DNA of 64,000 bases, from NCBI RefSeq assembly GCF_019929345.1, contig NZ_JAHZPJ010000001.1, positions 62,001-126,000 of the forward strand. The letters run 5' to 3'. Under the pieces are notes generated by a model that was not told the origin of the DNA, did not search any database, and saw nothing but the letters and a program-made list of their open reading frames with translations. Source of the stretch: Streptococcus oralis. Its GTDB lineage: Bacteria > Bacillota > Bacilli > Lactobacillales > Streptococcaceae. This document shows, in pieces, positions 20,151 through 28,711 of the stretch (positions are counted from its first letter, which is position 1; each line of letters begins with the position of its first letter). Made by a program: the position numbers and the translations under genes.

Positions 20151-20915
20151 TTAAAACTTTCCTCGATTAGTCAAGTCTTCTACCTTAGGCATGACTTCTT
20201 TGTTGTCCCAATGCTCCACAATCAAGCCATTCTCCAAATGGAAGATGTCATACTGGGCATAGGCAACTCCATCAATCTGAGTCTGCCCATAGCTGACCAC
20301 ATAATTTCCTTGTCCCAAAAGCTGGAAAACAAAGTCAAAAGTGACACCATGTTCAGCCACATAGTTTTTATAAGCATCACTTCCTTGTCCAATCTCATGA
20401 TTATGCTGAATCAAATCGTCTGCCACATAATCACTCCACTGCTCCAGCTCCCCATTTTGGAAAATTTCTGTCAAGAAACGACGAACGGTTTTTTTATTTT
20501 CTGCTGTCTTATCCAAATCTGTGATTTCAAAATCTCCAAAAATCTGGTTTAATTGGTCATTTTCAGGTGTTCGATAGTAGTCAATAACATCCCAATGCTC
20601 CACGATACGGCCATTCTCATCCGCACGGAAAGTATCCGTCGTCACCCATTGAGCTTCCCCACCATTGAGATATTGATGAACATGAACAAAAACCAGATTG
20701 CCATCCTCAATAGTACGGACAATCTTCATCTCACGCTCGGGATAGCGCTCAAAGAAATTTGCAAAGAAAGCCGCAAACCCTTCTTTCCCATCTGGCACAC
20801 CTGTCGAGTGTTGAATGTAGGTATCCCCTACTGACTGAGCTTGAGCCTCGGCAACACGCCCATCTTGAATGGAATGAATATATAGATTTTGTGCATTTTC
20901 AACTTGTTTTGACAT
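20151..20915 (-). CDS. Double SnoaL-like / NTF2-fold protein
   Basis: A 254-residue protein built from two tandem NTF2-like domains. The first (about 1-120) has DTYIQHSTGVPDGKEGFAAF and RIVEHWDVIDYY; the second (about 128-254) has DDLIQHNHEIGQGSDAYKNY and LIVEHWDNKEVMP. Each half carries the YIQH and EHWD elements of the SnoaL-like group, whose members are often cyclases, isomerases or unknown small-molecule binders. It lies 3 nt after the marR-like gene and upstream of proV. The function is unknown; the domain call is secure. Confidence 0.8.
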   Translation of the reverse strand: MSKQVENAQNLYIHSIQDGRVAEAQAQSVGDTYIQHSTGVPDGKEGFAAFFANFFERYPEREMKIVRTIEDGNLVFVHVHQYLNGGEAQWVTTDTFRADENGRIVEHWDVIDYYRTPENDQLNQIFGDFEITDLDKTAENKKTVRRFLTEIFQNGELEQWSDYVADDLIQHNHEIGQGSDAYKNYVAEHGVTFDFVFQLLGQGNYVVSYGQTQIDGVAYAQYDIFHLENGLIVEHWDNKEVMPKVEDLTNRGKF

Positions 20916-20918
20916 GAT

Positions 20919-21362
20919 TTATTCCTCATTTGCTTTCTCTTTCAGATTGTCCAAAATGCGTTCCTGATAACTTTCAAACTGACAAATTTCTTCCTCAGTG
21001 AATCCTTTATAAAAAATTGCATCCAATTTTTGACTGACACGCTGGCCAATTTCTTTCTGGGACCAACCAAGTTCAGTCAGAACAACATATTTTTTCCTCT
21101 TATCTACCCCACATGGACTAATCGTGATCAGCTTTTGCCCCTCAAGTTTCTTAATCATGGTTGTGAGCGTATTGTTGGCGAGACCAGTCGCCAGAGCAAT
21201 ATCTGTCACAGTTGCACAGCCAGTTTCACTATTCCATAAAACCGCTAAAATCTTTCCCTGTTCACTCCGATAAAGAGCCTCAGGATCCTGGCTCAATAAC
21301 TTTTGAAAAATCCGTCCATTCAACAAACGAATATGATGGGCTACCAAATGACTATCTTTCAT
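20919..21362 (-). CDS. MarR-family transcriptional regulator
   Basis: A 147-residue winged-helix regulator. The DNA-recognition segment is GCATVTDIALATGLANNTLTTMIKKLEGQKLITI (about residues 48-81), followed by a DKRKKYVVLTELG wing-type motif. It is the first gene of the MarR-SnoaL-proV-proWX run. Its promoter is bracketed by two palindromes, so autoregulation is likely. AGGTGTT lies before the ATG at 21362. The effector is unknown. Confidence 0.88.
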   Translation of the reverse strand: MKDSHLVAHHIRLLNGRIFQKLLSQDPEALYRSEQGKILAVLWNSETGCATVTDIALATGLANNTLTTMIKKLEGQKLITISPCGVDKRKKYVVLTELGWSQKEIGQRVSQKLDAIFYKGFTEEEICQFESYQERILDNLKEKANEE

Positions 21363-21378
21363 AACACCTCCAATTTAT

Positions 21379-21447
21379 TTCGATATCGAATTATATTACA
21401 TTGTAATACTTATCATTCCATCTGTCAACTATTTCGATTTAGAAATA
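21379..21447 (-). promoter_or_regulatory. marR promoter bracketed by two palindromes
   Basis: TTGACA (minus, 21428-21423), 17 nt, TACAAT (21405-21400). Downstream lies the perfect 12-bp palindrome TTCGATATCGAA (21379-21390). Upstream lies TATTTC-N6-GAAATA (21430-21447). Both share TTTCGAT, so they are probably two sites for the same MarR dimer. Confidence 0.7.
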
Positions 21448-21459
21448 ATTTTCACCAAC

Positions 21460-21490
21460 AAAAAAGACCTCCTACCTAGAGTAGAAGATC
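21460..21490 (-). terminator. Terminator of the O-antigen ligase-like gene
   Basis: GATCTTCTAC and GTAGGAGGTC pair (two G-U or mismatched positions) across a 5-nt loop and are followed by TTTTTTG on the minus strand. Confidence 0.65.
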
Positions 21491-21506
21491 TTCACTATTT
21501 ATTAAC

Positions 21507-22778
21507 TTAATCTGTCATTTCGGACACCAGTGTTCGATGTTCCAGTGGTAAACTGCACATAACCAACAAGAAGATGAATCCTGACTGTACCCAGAAGAGA
21601 GCCAAATCAAAAATTCCATGTACAGCGACTACTGTAAGGAAGGAGAGATAAAGACCGATAATTGGTCGTTTGCCAGACTCCTGACTCATATCCATCATCA
21701 TGTGAACCGGGATAACCGAAGAAATGGATAGGAGAATGGTTCCAATCAAACCATAACTCAAAATAGTATCGATGTAAAGACTATGCGCGTGTTCGTGGTA
21801 AGGTGCATGGATTCTCGGGAAAGAATTCATATAGGTCAGTGGACCCTCACCCCAAATCGGATTTTGCTTGAACAAAGTCATACCCGCATTCCAGATTGAA
21901 ACTCGCTCCTCCATTGAAGAATCTAGCGTTCCCATACGGACACCCAAATCGCTTGAGAAGAGGAAACAAAGTCCAATCCCGAAAACTCCAATACTGAGCC
22001 AGAAGGCGCGCCAGTTTTTAATGGTTGTAAAGAGATAAATGATGGCCCCAGCGATAATGGCAGGAAAGGCTGTTCTATTTTGCGTAAAATTCAAACCAAA
22101 TAGATTTACAAAACCTGCTAGCACACAAAAAACTTTCAACCATCTTAACTTCGTCGTTGTAAAGAGATAAAAGGCAATCATGATACAGAAGCAACAGATA
22201 ATCCCATAGTAGTTAGGATTAAAGAAGGTGACCTCTGCACGGTTCTGGTGCCACACCTGCATATTGGGCGAAAGAAAGGCATAGTTAAATTTCTTTACAA
22301 TTTGGAAATGCTCCAAAGTAGCAAAAACAGCAGAGAGCACACTACCAAACAAGATTGTCTGCAGTATCAGTCGAAAGAAAGCATGTGTCAGACGTTTCTG
22401 GTAATAACTAAAGAAAATGAGGAAGAGAAACATCAGTAAAGATGCAACCAATCCAAGCCAGTTCTTGGCGACGATGGAGATGATACTACTGTAGGCAATA
22501 AAAAAGAGAAGTACAGGATGTTTGGCCAATCCTTTGATAATTCCCTTCATCTCCCCAGTAACAAGTAAACCTATCAAATATAAAGCAAAGAGCGCTAAGA
22601 ACAAATAAAAAGGTAAAAAGATACTTATGATCATCAAATACAAAAAGAAATCTTTTTTCGAAAGCCCTCTTATCTTATCCAGTAATCCAATTGATTTCAA
22701 AACGGATCCTTTCTGTTCTGGATTTCTCCAGAAGATAAATGCTAAACTATCTTTATATTCTACCATTTTTTCCGTCAT
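21507..22778 (-). CDS. O-antigen ligase / Wzy polymerase-like membrane protein
   Basis: A 423-residue protein with about ten membrane helices and the Wzy_C signature. A large extracytoplasmic loop carries NPIWGEGPLTYMNSFPRIHAPYHEHAHSLYIDTILSYGLIGTILL (about residues 311-355), in which the H-x-H and the N-x-Y-L-type region match O-antigen ligase and polymerase family members. In Gram-positives these join or polymerise surface glycans. No other glycan gene lies in the window, so the substrate is unknown. Ribosome binding sites are weak at both the first ATG (22778) and one four codons later. Confidence 0.8.
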   Translation of the reverse strand: MTEKMVEYKDSLAFIFWRNPEQKGSVLKSIGLLDKIRGLSKKDFFLYLMIISIFLPFYLFLALFALYLIGLLVTGEMKGIIKGLAKHPVLLFFIAYSSIISIVAKNWLGLVASLLMFLFLIFFSYYQKRLTHAFFRLILQTILFGSVLSAVFATLEHFQIVKKFNYAFLSPNMQVWHQNRAEVTFFNPNYYGIICCFCIMIAFYLFTTTKLRWLKVFCVLAGFVNLFGLNFTQNRTAFPAIIAGAIIYLFTTIKNWRAFWLSIGVFGIGLCFLFSSDLGVRMGTLDSSMEERVSIWNAGMTLFKQNPIWGEGPLTYMNSFPRIHAPYHEHAHSLYIDTILSYGLIGTILLSISSVIPVHMMMDMSQESGKRPIIGLYLSFLTVVAVHGIFDLALFWVQSGFIFLLVMCSLPLEHRTLVSEMTD

Positions 22779-22976
22779 TTGGGAACAATGAACACGCTAC
22801 CAAAATAAAAAACTTTTAGGGGAGAATGAAAGTATACTCTACTATATTCGGAGATATTCCAGTCCAATAATTGTTAGAGAAAAAGAAGTAAACTTTCTAA
22901 AAAAGGAAAAGCTATGGTAGAATATAAGAAAGGCGAAAATATCTACTATTGAACGACAGTAAAAAGGAAAGAAAGT

Positions 22977-23915
22977 ATGAAATCACACCAACTAGTCTAC
23001 CAAATACTAGCCAGAGAAAACGACTATGTCAGCGGAGAAAAAATTGGCGAAGAACTGAATCTAAGTCGGACATCCATATGGAAAGCAATCCAACGCCTCC
23101 AACAAGAAGGGCTCATGATTGACAGTATTAAAAATAGAGGTTACAAGCTTATCCAAGGCGATTTGATATTGCCTGATGTGATTCAAGAGAAAACCAACTT
23201 AACCATTCTCTACAAACCTGAAACCAAATCAACACAAACAGATGCAAAAAAAGGTATTGAGGATGGAAACAAGGGAAACATCCTCTATCTTTCCACATGT
23301 CAGACAGCAGGGCGTGGACGCTTTCAGCGTCCTTACTACTCACCTTCTCAAGGGGGAATTTATATGTCCTTGCATATTCAACCAAATCTTCCCTATGAAA
23401 AACTTCCTTCCTATACTCTCCTTGTAGCTGGTGCAGTTTACAAAGCGATTAAAAATCTGACCTTGATTGAAGTAGATATCAAATGGGTAAATGACATCTA
23501 CTTTAAAAAGAAAAAAATAGCAGGTATCCTCACTGAAGCAATGACATCCGTAGAGACAGGCTTGGTTACTGACGTCATTATCGGACTTGGAATAAATTTT
23601 TCTATTACAAATTTCCCAGACGATTTAAACGAGAAAGCAGGAAGTTTATTCACACTACCTACCCCAATTAGTCGCAATGAGTTGATTAGCGAAATATGGA
23701 CTTGTTTCTACAAGACTGATCCAGATGAGCTACTTTATATCTATAAAGAGAGATCTTTAGTTCTTGGAAAAGAAGTCACCTTCCAGCTAGATGGAAAAGA
23801 GAAAAAAGGCCTTGCAAAAGAAATCTCAAACGCCGGTCAACTTAAAGTCGAACTTAAAGATAAACATACTATCTGGCTGAATGGCGGAGAAATATCTCTA
23901 ACTAGCTGGCAATAA
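22977..23915 (+). CDS. birA: Biotin--[acetyl-CoA-carboxylase] ligase, bifunctional with HTH
   Basis: A 312-residue BirA of the bifunctional type. The N-terminal winged helix is SGEKIGEELNLSRTSIWKAIQRLQQEG (about 19-45). The ligase domain has GRGRFQRPYYSPSQGGIYMSL (biotinyl-AMP loop), IKWVNDIYFKKKKIAGILTE and a C-terminal SH3-like end. It activates biotin and attaches it to carboxylase carrier proteins, and the HTH predicts repression of biotin genes. AAAGGAAAGAAAGT precedes the ATG. A TAGAAT box lies at about 22917. A terminator follows at 23942-23975. Confidence 0.92.
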   Translation: MKSHQLVYQILARENDYVSGEKIGEELNLSRTSIWKAIQRLQQEGLMIDSIKNRGYKLIQGDLILPDVIQEKTNLTILYKPETKSTQTDAKKGIEDGNKGNILYLSTCQTAGRGRFQRPYYSPSQGGIYMSLHIQPNLPYEKLPSYTLLVAGAVYKAIKNLTLIEVDIKWVNDIYFKKKKIAGILTEAMTSVETGLVTDVIIGLGINFSITNFPDDLNEKAGSLFTLPTPISRNELISEIWTCFYKTDPDELLYIYKERSLVLGKEVTFQLDGKEKKGLAKEISNAGQLKVELKDKHTIWLNGGEISLTSWQ

Positions 23916-23941
23916 ACAAAATTTTCATCTTTGGTCCCCCT

Positions 23942-23975
23942 CTCAAAAGCTAGATATTTTGTCTAGCTTTTTGAG
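23942..23975 (+). terminator. Terminator of birA
   Basis: CTCAAAAGCTAGA-tattttg-TCTAGCTTTTTGAG, a long inverted repeat with a T5 run, 27 nt after the stop. Confidence 0.85.
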
Positions 23976-24140
23976 ATTGATCCACCAACAAGTTCATCAA
24001 GGTCAATAAACGAAATACCTTTATTTTTTATAAGATAATTCTGATCGTTTTGAACACCAAAAGGGAGAGAGCCAATATAACCCTCTCCATAATGTAAATT
24101 TTCACAACCCCACCACAGGTGATAAAATGAATATAAAACT

Positions 24141-25010
24141 TTAAAGAATATCTGGTAAAATCAACTGATAACACAAAGTAAGATCCGTTAACTCCTTCAA
24201 CTGTAGCCCTGTCAATTCTTCCCACTTATCAATCTTGTATTGGAGAGAGTTGCGGTGCAAATAGAGTTGCTGGGCTGTTTTAGTCAGAACAGCACTGTTT
24301 TCCCAGAGAGAGAGGATAATTTCCTGAATCTGATCCTGATTTAAGATCATCTGGTGTAGGCATTCTTTAATGACTTTCAAGTCCACTAGTCTTTCCCCCA
24401 TACTCCAAAGATAGAGTTGTGAAAATGTGTGAACACCTTGGTGACCCTGACGCCACCAAGTCTTAAACAAATCTCGCTCTGCTTGGATTAAATCTGACAG
24501 GGCTTGATGGCCTGTCTGAGACCAAACCTGGCCTAACATGATAGACAGACGAAGACCAAAGTCATACTCAACCGCTTCAATCGTATCAGATAAAATCGAG
24601 CGAACAGAGCTGTACTTATCTTGTTGAAGCACAAATACATAATCCTGAGCCCCGACCTGTAGCACTGTCTGGCAGTTGGGAAAAAGAGTTCGCATCATGT
24701 CTAGCCAAGAGACTAGATTTTCCTGTTGGAAATAGGAAAGATGGCAATAAACCAGCTGAATCTTTTTAAAAGTTTGAGGCGCATGCCCCTTCCCCTCAAT
24801 CAGATAGGGATACCAAGGATTGAGCGAACGAGCTTGCTCCTGATGGGTCAAAAGGGCAACCAGCTGCTTTTCACGCTCGCTGAGCCCAGCTTCCTTCAGT
24901 AAAACCCACTGCTGAGAAGCTAAAGGAAGAGTTAAGTGCCCCTCTTTCTCTACCGGTTGATCTGAAATCTGAGCCCCCGGAAACCAGTCTTGTAGTTCTT
25001 TAGCAAGCAT
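24141..25010 (-). CDS. PucR/CdaR-type helix-turn-helix regulator
   Basis: A 289-residue protein. The C-terminus is a PucR-type HTH: SAVLTKTAQQLYLHRNSLQYKIDKWEELTG (about residues 243-272). The N-terminal half looks like a diverged GGDEF-like/CdaR sensory region without known ligand residues. A start at 25040 would overlap mrnC by 28 nt, but ATG 25010 has TGGAGGAGTAGAA before it and follows the mrnC stop by 2 nt, so I choose that. It closes the cysS-mrnC operon. The target genes are unknown. Confidence 0.8.
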   Translation of the reverse strand: MLAKELQDWFPGAQISDQPVEKEGHLTLPLASQQWVLLKEAGLSEREKQLVALLTHQEQARSLNPWYPYLIEGKGHAPQTFKKIQLVYCHLSYFQQENLVSWLDMMRTLFPNCQTVLQVGAQDYVFVLQQDKYSSVRSILSDTIEAVEYDFGLRLSIMLGQVWSQTGHQALSDLIQAERDLFKTWWRQGHQGVHTFSQLYLWSMGERLVDLKVIKECLHQMILNQDQIQEIILSLWENSAVLTKTAQQLYLHRNSLQYKIDKWEELTGLQLKELTDLTLCYQLILPDIL

Positions 25011-25012
25011 TT

Positions 25013-25399
25013 CTACTCCTCCACTTTTTGGATACACCAAGAAATTAAGGTCTCTAGCCGCTCCAGATTTTCAGTCAGATGGAGATAGCCCATCACTGCT
25101 TCAAAACCTGTAGACATGCGGTAGGTCACCACATCAGCATTTTTAGCCTTTGTATGACTATTGGTATTGCGACCACGTTTGTAGATTTCTTCTTCTTTTT
25201 CCGTCAGGACTTGCTCTTCCAACATGAGGGCAATCAAGCGAGCCTGAGCCTTGGCTGACACATACTTGGTCGCCTCTTGGTGGAGTTTATTGGGCTTGGT
25301 CATGCCTTTAAGGATGAGATGGCGACGGATATACATGGAATAAACTGCATCTCCCTCAAAAGCCAACGCAATCCCGTTAATGAGATTGACATCAATCAC
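25013..25399 (-). CDS. mrnC: Mini-ribonuclease III (23S rRNA maturation)
   Basis: A 128-residue RNase III-like catalytic domain without a dsRNA-binding domain, the hallmark of MrnC, which trims 23S rRNA ends. The motif LAFEGDAVYSMYIRRHL near residues 12-28 holds the catalytic Asp; RGRNTNSHTKAKNADVVTYRMSTGFEAVMGYLHL holds the second acidic cluster with TGFEA. It overlaps cysS by 8 nt at the start, as is usual in Firmicutes. Confidence 0.92.
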   Translation of the reverse strand: MIDVNLINGIALAFEGDAVYSMYIRRHLILKGMTKPNKLHQEATKYVSAKAQARLIALMLEEQVLTEKEEEIYKRGRNTNSHTKAKNADVVTYRMSTGFEAVMGYLHLTENLERLETLISWCIQKVEE

Positions 25400-26735
25400 G
25401 AGTCCACCTCACTCCATCTTTTGTATCCAGCAGTTTAATCCCTTGTTCTGCCAATTGGTCACGAATCTGGTCTGCTGTCGCAAAGTCACGATTGGCACGC
25501 GCCTCTTGACGTTTTTGAATCAAGGCTTCGATATCTGCGTCCAAAACTTCCTCGACAAAGACAATTCCAAAGACTTCCAACATATCCGCAAGAGCTTGCT
25601 TGACACTTGCATCATAGTTACCTGAGTTGATCCATTTGGCCATTTCAAAGACTACTGTGATACCGTTTGCGGAGTTGAAATCCTCATCCATAGCTGCTAC
25701 AAACTTGTCTTTAAAGGCTTGCAAGTCTTGGGCATCCACGTTTCCTGTAAATGGTTGTTCGTAAGTATTTTTTAGATACTTGAGATTAGTCTCTGCATCA
25801 CGCACTGCTTTTTCCGTAAAGTTGATGGGCTTACGGTAGTGTTGTGTTGCAAAGAAGAAACGAAGCACTTGGCCATCGATGGTTTTGAGGGCATCATGAA
25901 CAGTGATAAAGTTTCCCAAGGACTTGGACATCTTGACATTGTCGATATTGACAAAGCCATTGTGCATCCAGTAATTGGCAAATGTCTTGCCTGTTTTGGC
26001 CTCTGACTGGGCAATTTCGTTGGTATGATGTGGAAACTCTAGATCAGCTCCACCGCCGTGGATATCAATGGTATCGCCCAAAATCTCTGTTGACATAACC
26101 GAACATTCGATATGCCAACCCGGACGGCCTGCTCCCCAAGGACTGTCCCAAGAAATCTCGCCTGGTTTGGCAGCTTTCCAGAGAGCAAAGTCCACTGGAT
26201 TTTCCTTACGTGCCGTTTCTTCATCGGTTCGACCTGAAGCACCCAGCTCCAAATCTTCCAAGGTTTTGTTAGCTAATTTGGCGTAATTGTGGGATTTTTC
26301 CACTCGGAAGTAAACATCTCCTTGACTCTCGTAGGCAAAGCCTTTTTCAATCAAGTCAGCGACAAAACGAATGATGTCAGCCATAAACTCCACCACACGC
26401 GGATGGCGAGTCGCAGGTTTCACGCCTAAGGCCGTCACATCCTCACGAAAGGCAGCGATATACTTGTCCGCAACCTCCTGAGGCGTGATGCCTTCTTCCT
26501 TGGCGCGATGGATAATCCTATCATCTACATCTGTAAAATTGGAAATATAGTTGACTTCAAATCCCCGATACTCAAAATAACGGCGAATGGTATCAAAAGC
26601 TATTGTTGAGCGGGCATTGCCCACGTGGATGTAGTTGTAGACCGTTGGCCCACAGACATACATCTTAACCTTGCCGTCCTCAATAGGTACAAATTCTCGC
26701 AAATCACGAGACATGGTGTCATAAATTTTAATCAT
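25392..26735 (-). CDS. cysS: Cysteinyl-tRNA synthetase
   Basis: A 447-residue class I aminoacyl-tRNA synthetase for cysteine. Visible features: [16 protein letters not shown] (zinc Cys plus HIGH-type HVGN), HIECSVM (zinc ligand), [19 protein letters not shown], and KMSKSLGN (KMSKS). An in-frame GTG lies three codons upstream, but the ATG at 26735 is better spaced from AAGGGAGTG. It lies in the pnp-cysE-phosphorylase-DHFR-cysS-mrnC-pucR run, all on the minus strand. Confidence 0.96.
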   Translation of the reverse strand: MIKIYDTMSRDLREFVPIEDGKVKMYVCGPTVYNYIHVGNARSTIAFDTIRRYFEYRGFEVNYISNFTDVDDRIIHRAKEEGITPQEVADKYIAAFREDVTALGVKPATRHPRVVEFMADIIRFVADLIEKGFAYESQGDVYFRVEKSHNYAKLANKTLEDLELGASGRTDEETARKENPVDFALWKAAKPGEISWDSPWGAGRPGWHIECSVMSTEILGDTIDIHGGGADLEFPHHTNEIAQSEAKTGKTFANYWMHNGFVNIDNVKMSKSLGNFITVHDALKTIDGQVLRFFFATQHYRKPINFTEKAVRDAETNLKYLKNTYEQPFTGNVDAQDLQAFKDKFVAAMDEDFNSANGITVVFEMAKWINSGNYDASVKQALADMLEVFGIVFVEEVLDADIEALIQKRQEARANRDFATADQIRDQLAEQGIKLLDTKDGVRWTRD

Positions 26736-26752
26736 GCGGTCCACTCCCTTCT

Positions 26753-27274
26753 CTATTTCTGACTTTTTCGGCTGAAAACCAGCTCTGCAAAAGGGCCAAA
26801 TTGTCTGAGGCTATCCAGTCGGTAAAAGCGCTGCCCTTCCTCTTGGGTAAAGAGGGGAACCCCCTTTCCTAGGATAAGGGGCGCTATCTGAATAATGAGG
26901 TAGTCGAAAAGATCCGCATCCAAGAGCGGTCCTACCAAGGAATTACCACCAATCACAAAGACATTTTTGCCTTTGTCAATCTGGTGAACAAAGTCTACCA
27001 CATCCCCAGCTACTGGCTGGTAATTGCTGACAGGCAGGTGCCTATCATGCGTAAAGACATAGTTTTCCGTAGCTTGATAAAAACTTTCTACATCTTGCAA
27101 ATCTTGGATTTCCTCAAAGGTCCGCTTGCCCATGATGGTGATATCCATTTGCCTGTAAAAGTCATCATAGCCTGTATCCTCTACAGAACCAAGCTGATGC
27201 AGCCAGTCTATCCTGTGCTGGCTGTCTGCCAAGTAGCCATCCATGGTGATACAGCCGTAAAAATATACTGCCAT
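26753..27274 (-). CDS. Dihydrofolate reductase-like protein (RibD C-terminal family)
   Basis: A 173-residue protein of the RibD_C / YyaP group: MAVYFYGCITMDGYLADSQHRIDWL at the N-terminus, ITIMGKRTFEEI in the middle and VFVIGGNSLVGPLLDADLFDYLIIQIAPLILGKGVPLF near the C-terminus, the NADPH-binding core of the DHFR fold. It is shorter than RibD and lacks a deaminase domain, so a role in riboflavin synthesis is unlikely; the substrate is unknown. It sits 17 nt before cysS and 8 nt after the phosphorylase gene. Confidence 0.82.
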   Translation of the reverse strand: MAVYFYGCITMDGYLADSQHRIDWLHQLGSVEDTGYDDFYRQMDITIMGKRTFEEIQDLQDVESFYQATENYVFTHDRHLPVSNYQPVAGDVVDFVHQIDKGKNVFVIGGNSLVGPLLDADLFDYLIIQIAPLILGKGVPLFTQEEGQRFYRLDSLRQFGPFAELVFSRKSQK

Positions 27275-27282
27275 TCTTGTAG

Positions 27283-28044
27283 TTACCTTTCTAGTTCCTT
27301 TGCTATTGTCAAAGCGATAGTGAAAAAAGTCATGGCATCAGCTGTCCGCTCTTCATGGCGGGCATCCCAGGTTCGGTTATGATGATCCACATAGTCAGCT
27401 GTGTAGAAGAACTGATAGACTTTACTCTTGCGAAATTGACTCCAAGCCATGATAGCCGAAGCTTCCATGTCCACCACTTGGGCTCCAGCAGCCAAGCGAC
27501 GCTTGACCTTATCAGGCGTTTCTCGATAAAAGGCATCAGTAGTCCAAGACTTGGTGCGGATATGCTCAATGCAAGATTTGTTCAAAGCTTCTTCCATGGT
27601 TAAAAGCAAAGTTTCGTCATAAGCTATCTCATCACTTGCAGGAGCGTAATGGTAACTTGTACCTTCATCACGTAGAGCTGAACTTGGTAGGATAATCTTA
27701 TCTGCCTGAATAGACTGATCTAGAACTCCGCAAGAACCCAAAACAATAAAGTTCTTAAATCCTCTTGCTTTGAGTTCTTCTAAGAGTCCAACAACCACCG
27801 GGGCTCCAATCGTAGCTATAGCAACGGCTACCTTACTCCCATCTTTTTCATAGATATACCATGGAAGTCTGCCATTTAGATTGGTTAGATAGCCACCTTC
27901 GTAAACATCTTCAAACTGCTTTACTCGTTCAACGATTTCTCCATTAAAAGATAAAATAATCGTGTCACAGATTTCTCCACCACGAATACTTCGATCAGTT
28001 GGTTCGATAACAGCAGGTACATTTTCGAATTCTTCTAATAGCAT
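27283..28044 (-). CDS. Nucleoside phosphorylase family protein
   Basis: A 253-residue PNP/UDP family protein. Motifs: VAVAIATIGAPVVVGLLEELKARG, the glycine-rich FIVLGSCGVLD phosphate region, and VVDMEASAIMAWS, the MEA motif that binds the ribose. It probably cleaves purine or pyrimidine nucleosides with phosphate. Substrate specificity cannot be judged; uridine-phosphorylase-like and purine-type members share these motifs. It lies 34 nt after cysE on the same strand. Confidence 0.85.
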   Translation of the reverse strand: MLLEEFENVPAVIEPTDRSIRGGEICDTIILSFNGEIVERVKQFEDVYEGGYLTNLNGRLPWYIYEKDGSKVAVAIATIGAPVVVGLLEELKARGFKNFIVLGSCGVLDQSIQADKIILPSSALRDEGTSYHYAPASDEIAYDETLLLTMEEALNKSCIEHIRTKSWTTDAFYRETPDKVKRRLAAGAQVVDMEASAIMAWSQFRKSKVYQFFYTADYVDHHNRTWDARHEERTADAMTFFTIALTIAKELER

Positions 28045-28078
28045 TTGCCTAACCTCCTACCCAAGGCATTACTACTCT

Positions 28079-28696
28079 CTACAACCCCGACGATCTGTGA
28101 CTGGCTTCGCGGGCATGTTCGAGTTTATTGACGTAGTATTCTCGTTTTTCTTCGACTTCGTGAATCGTTGGCTCATCCTTCTGTCCATGAACTCGGACAA
28201 TCTTAGCCGGAATTCCGACCACCGTCACATCACTAGGTACATCTGCCACGACAACTGCTGCTGCACCAACCTTGGCATTTTCACCGATTTCCACTGGTCC
28301 GATGACTTGGGCATGGGCTGATATGAGAGCTCCTTTACGCACAGTCGGATGGCGTTTGCCAACATCCTTCCCTGTTCCACCAAGAGTCACTCCATGATAG
28401 AGAAGAACGCCTTTTTCAACAATCGCCGTCTCTCCAATCACCAGGCCTGAGCCATGGTCGATAAAGACACCTGATTCTATCTGAGCACCCGGATGAATCT
28501 CAATCTGAGTCCAAAAGCGCCAAAACTGACTGTGCATACGAGCCAAGAGTTTGAAGCCGTGCTTCCAGAGAAAATGCGAGAGACGGTGAGCCGCTAAGGC
28601 CTTGACACCTGGATAAGTCAGCAAAACTTCCAAACTGTTGCGTGCCGCTGGATCATTTTCTTTTACAATATCAATGGTTTCGCGCCACCATCCCAT
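28079..28696 (-). CDS. cysE: Serine O-acetyltransferase
   Basis: A 205-residue CysE, the first step of cysteine synthesis (acetyl-CoA plus serine to O-acetylserine). The N-terminus is WWRETIDIVKENDPAARNSLEVLLTYPGVKALAAHRLSHFLW and the left-handed beta-helix includes IDHGSGLVIGETAIVEKGVLLYHGVTLGGTGKDVGKRHPTV, with the acetyl-CoA loop. The C-terminus is longer than minimal CysE (charged, DEPTIHEVEEKREYYVNKLEHA). It follows pnp by 15 nt. Confidence 0.95.
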   Translation of the reverse strand: MGWWRETIDIVKENDPAARNSLEVLLTYPGVKALAAHRLSHFLWKHGFKLLARMHSQFWRFWTQIEIHPGAQIESGVFIDHGSGLVIGETAIVEKGVLLYHGVTLGGTGKDVGKRHPTVRKGALISAHAQVIGPVEIGENAKVGAAAVVVADVPSDVTVVGIPAKIVRVHGQKDEPTIHEVEEKREYYVNKLEHAREASHRSSGL

Positions 28697-28711
28697 ACAT
28701 TTCTCCTTTTC

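Noticed and set aside
22756..22930. The 14-base word ATGGTAGAATATAA occurring on both strands around the birA promoter
   Set aside because: One copy is at an internal ATG of the O-antigen-ligase-like gene and the other is the birA -10 region. Chance in AT-rich DNA is as likely as function.
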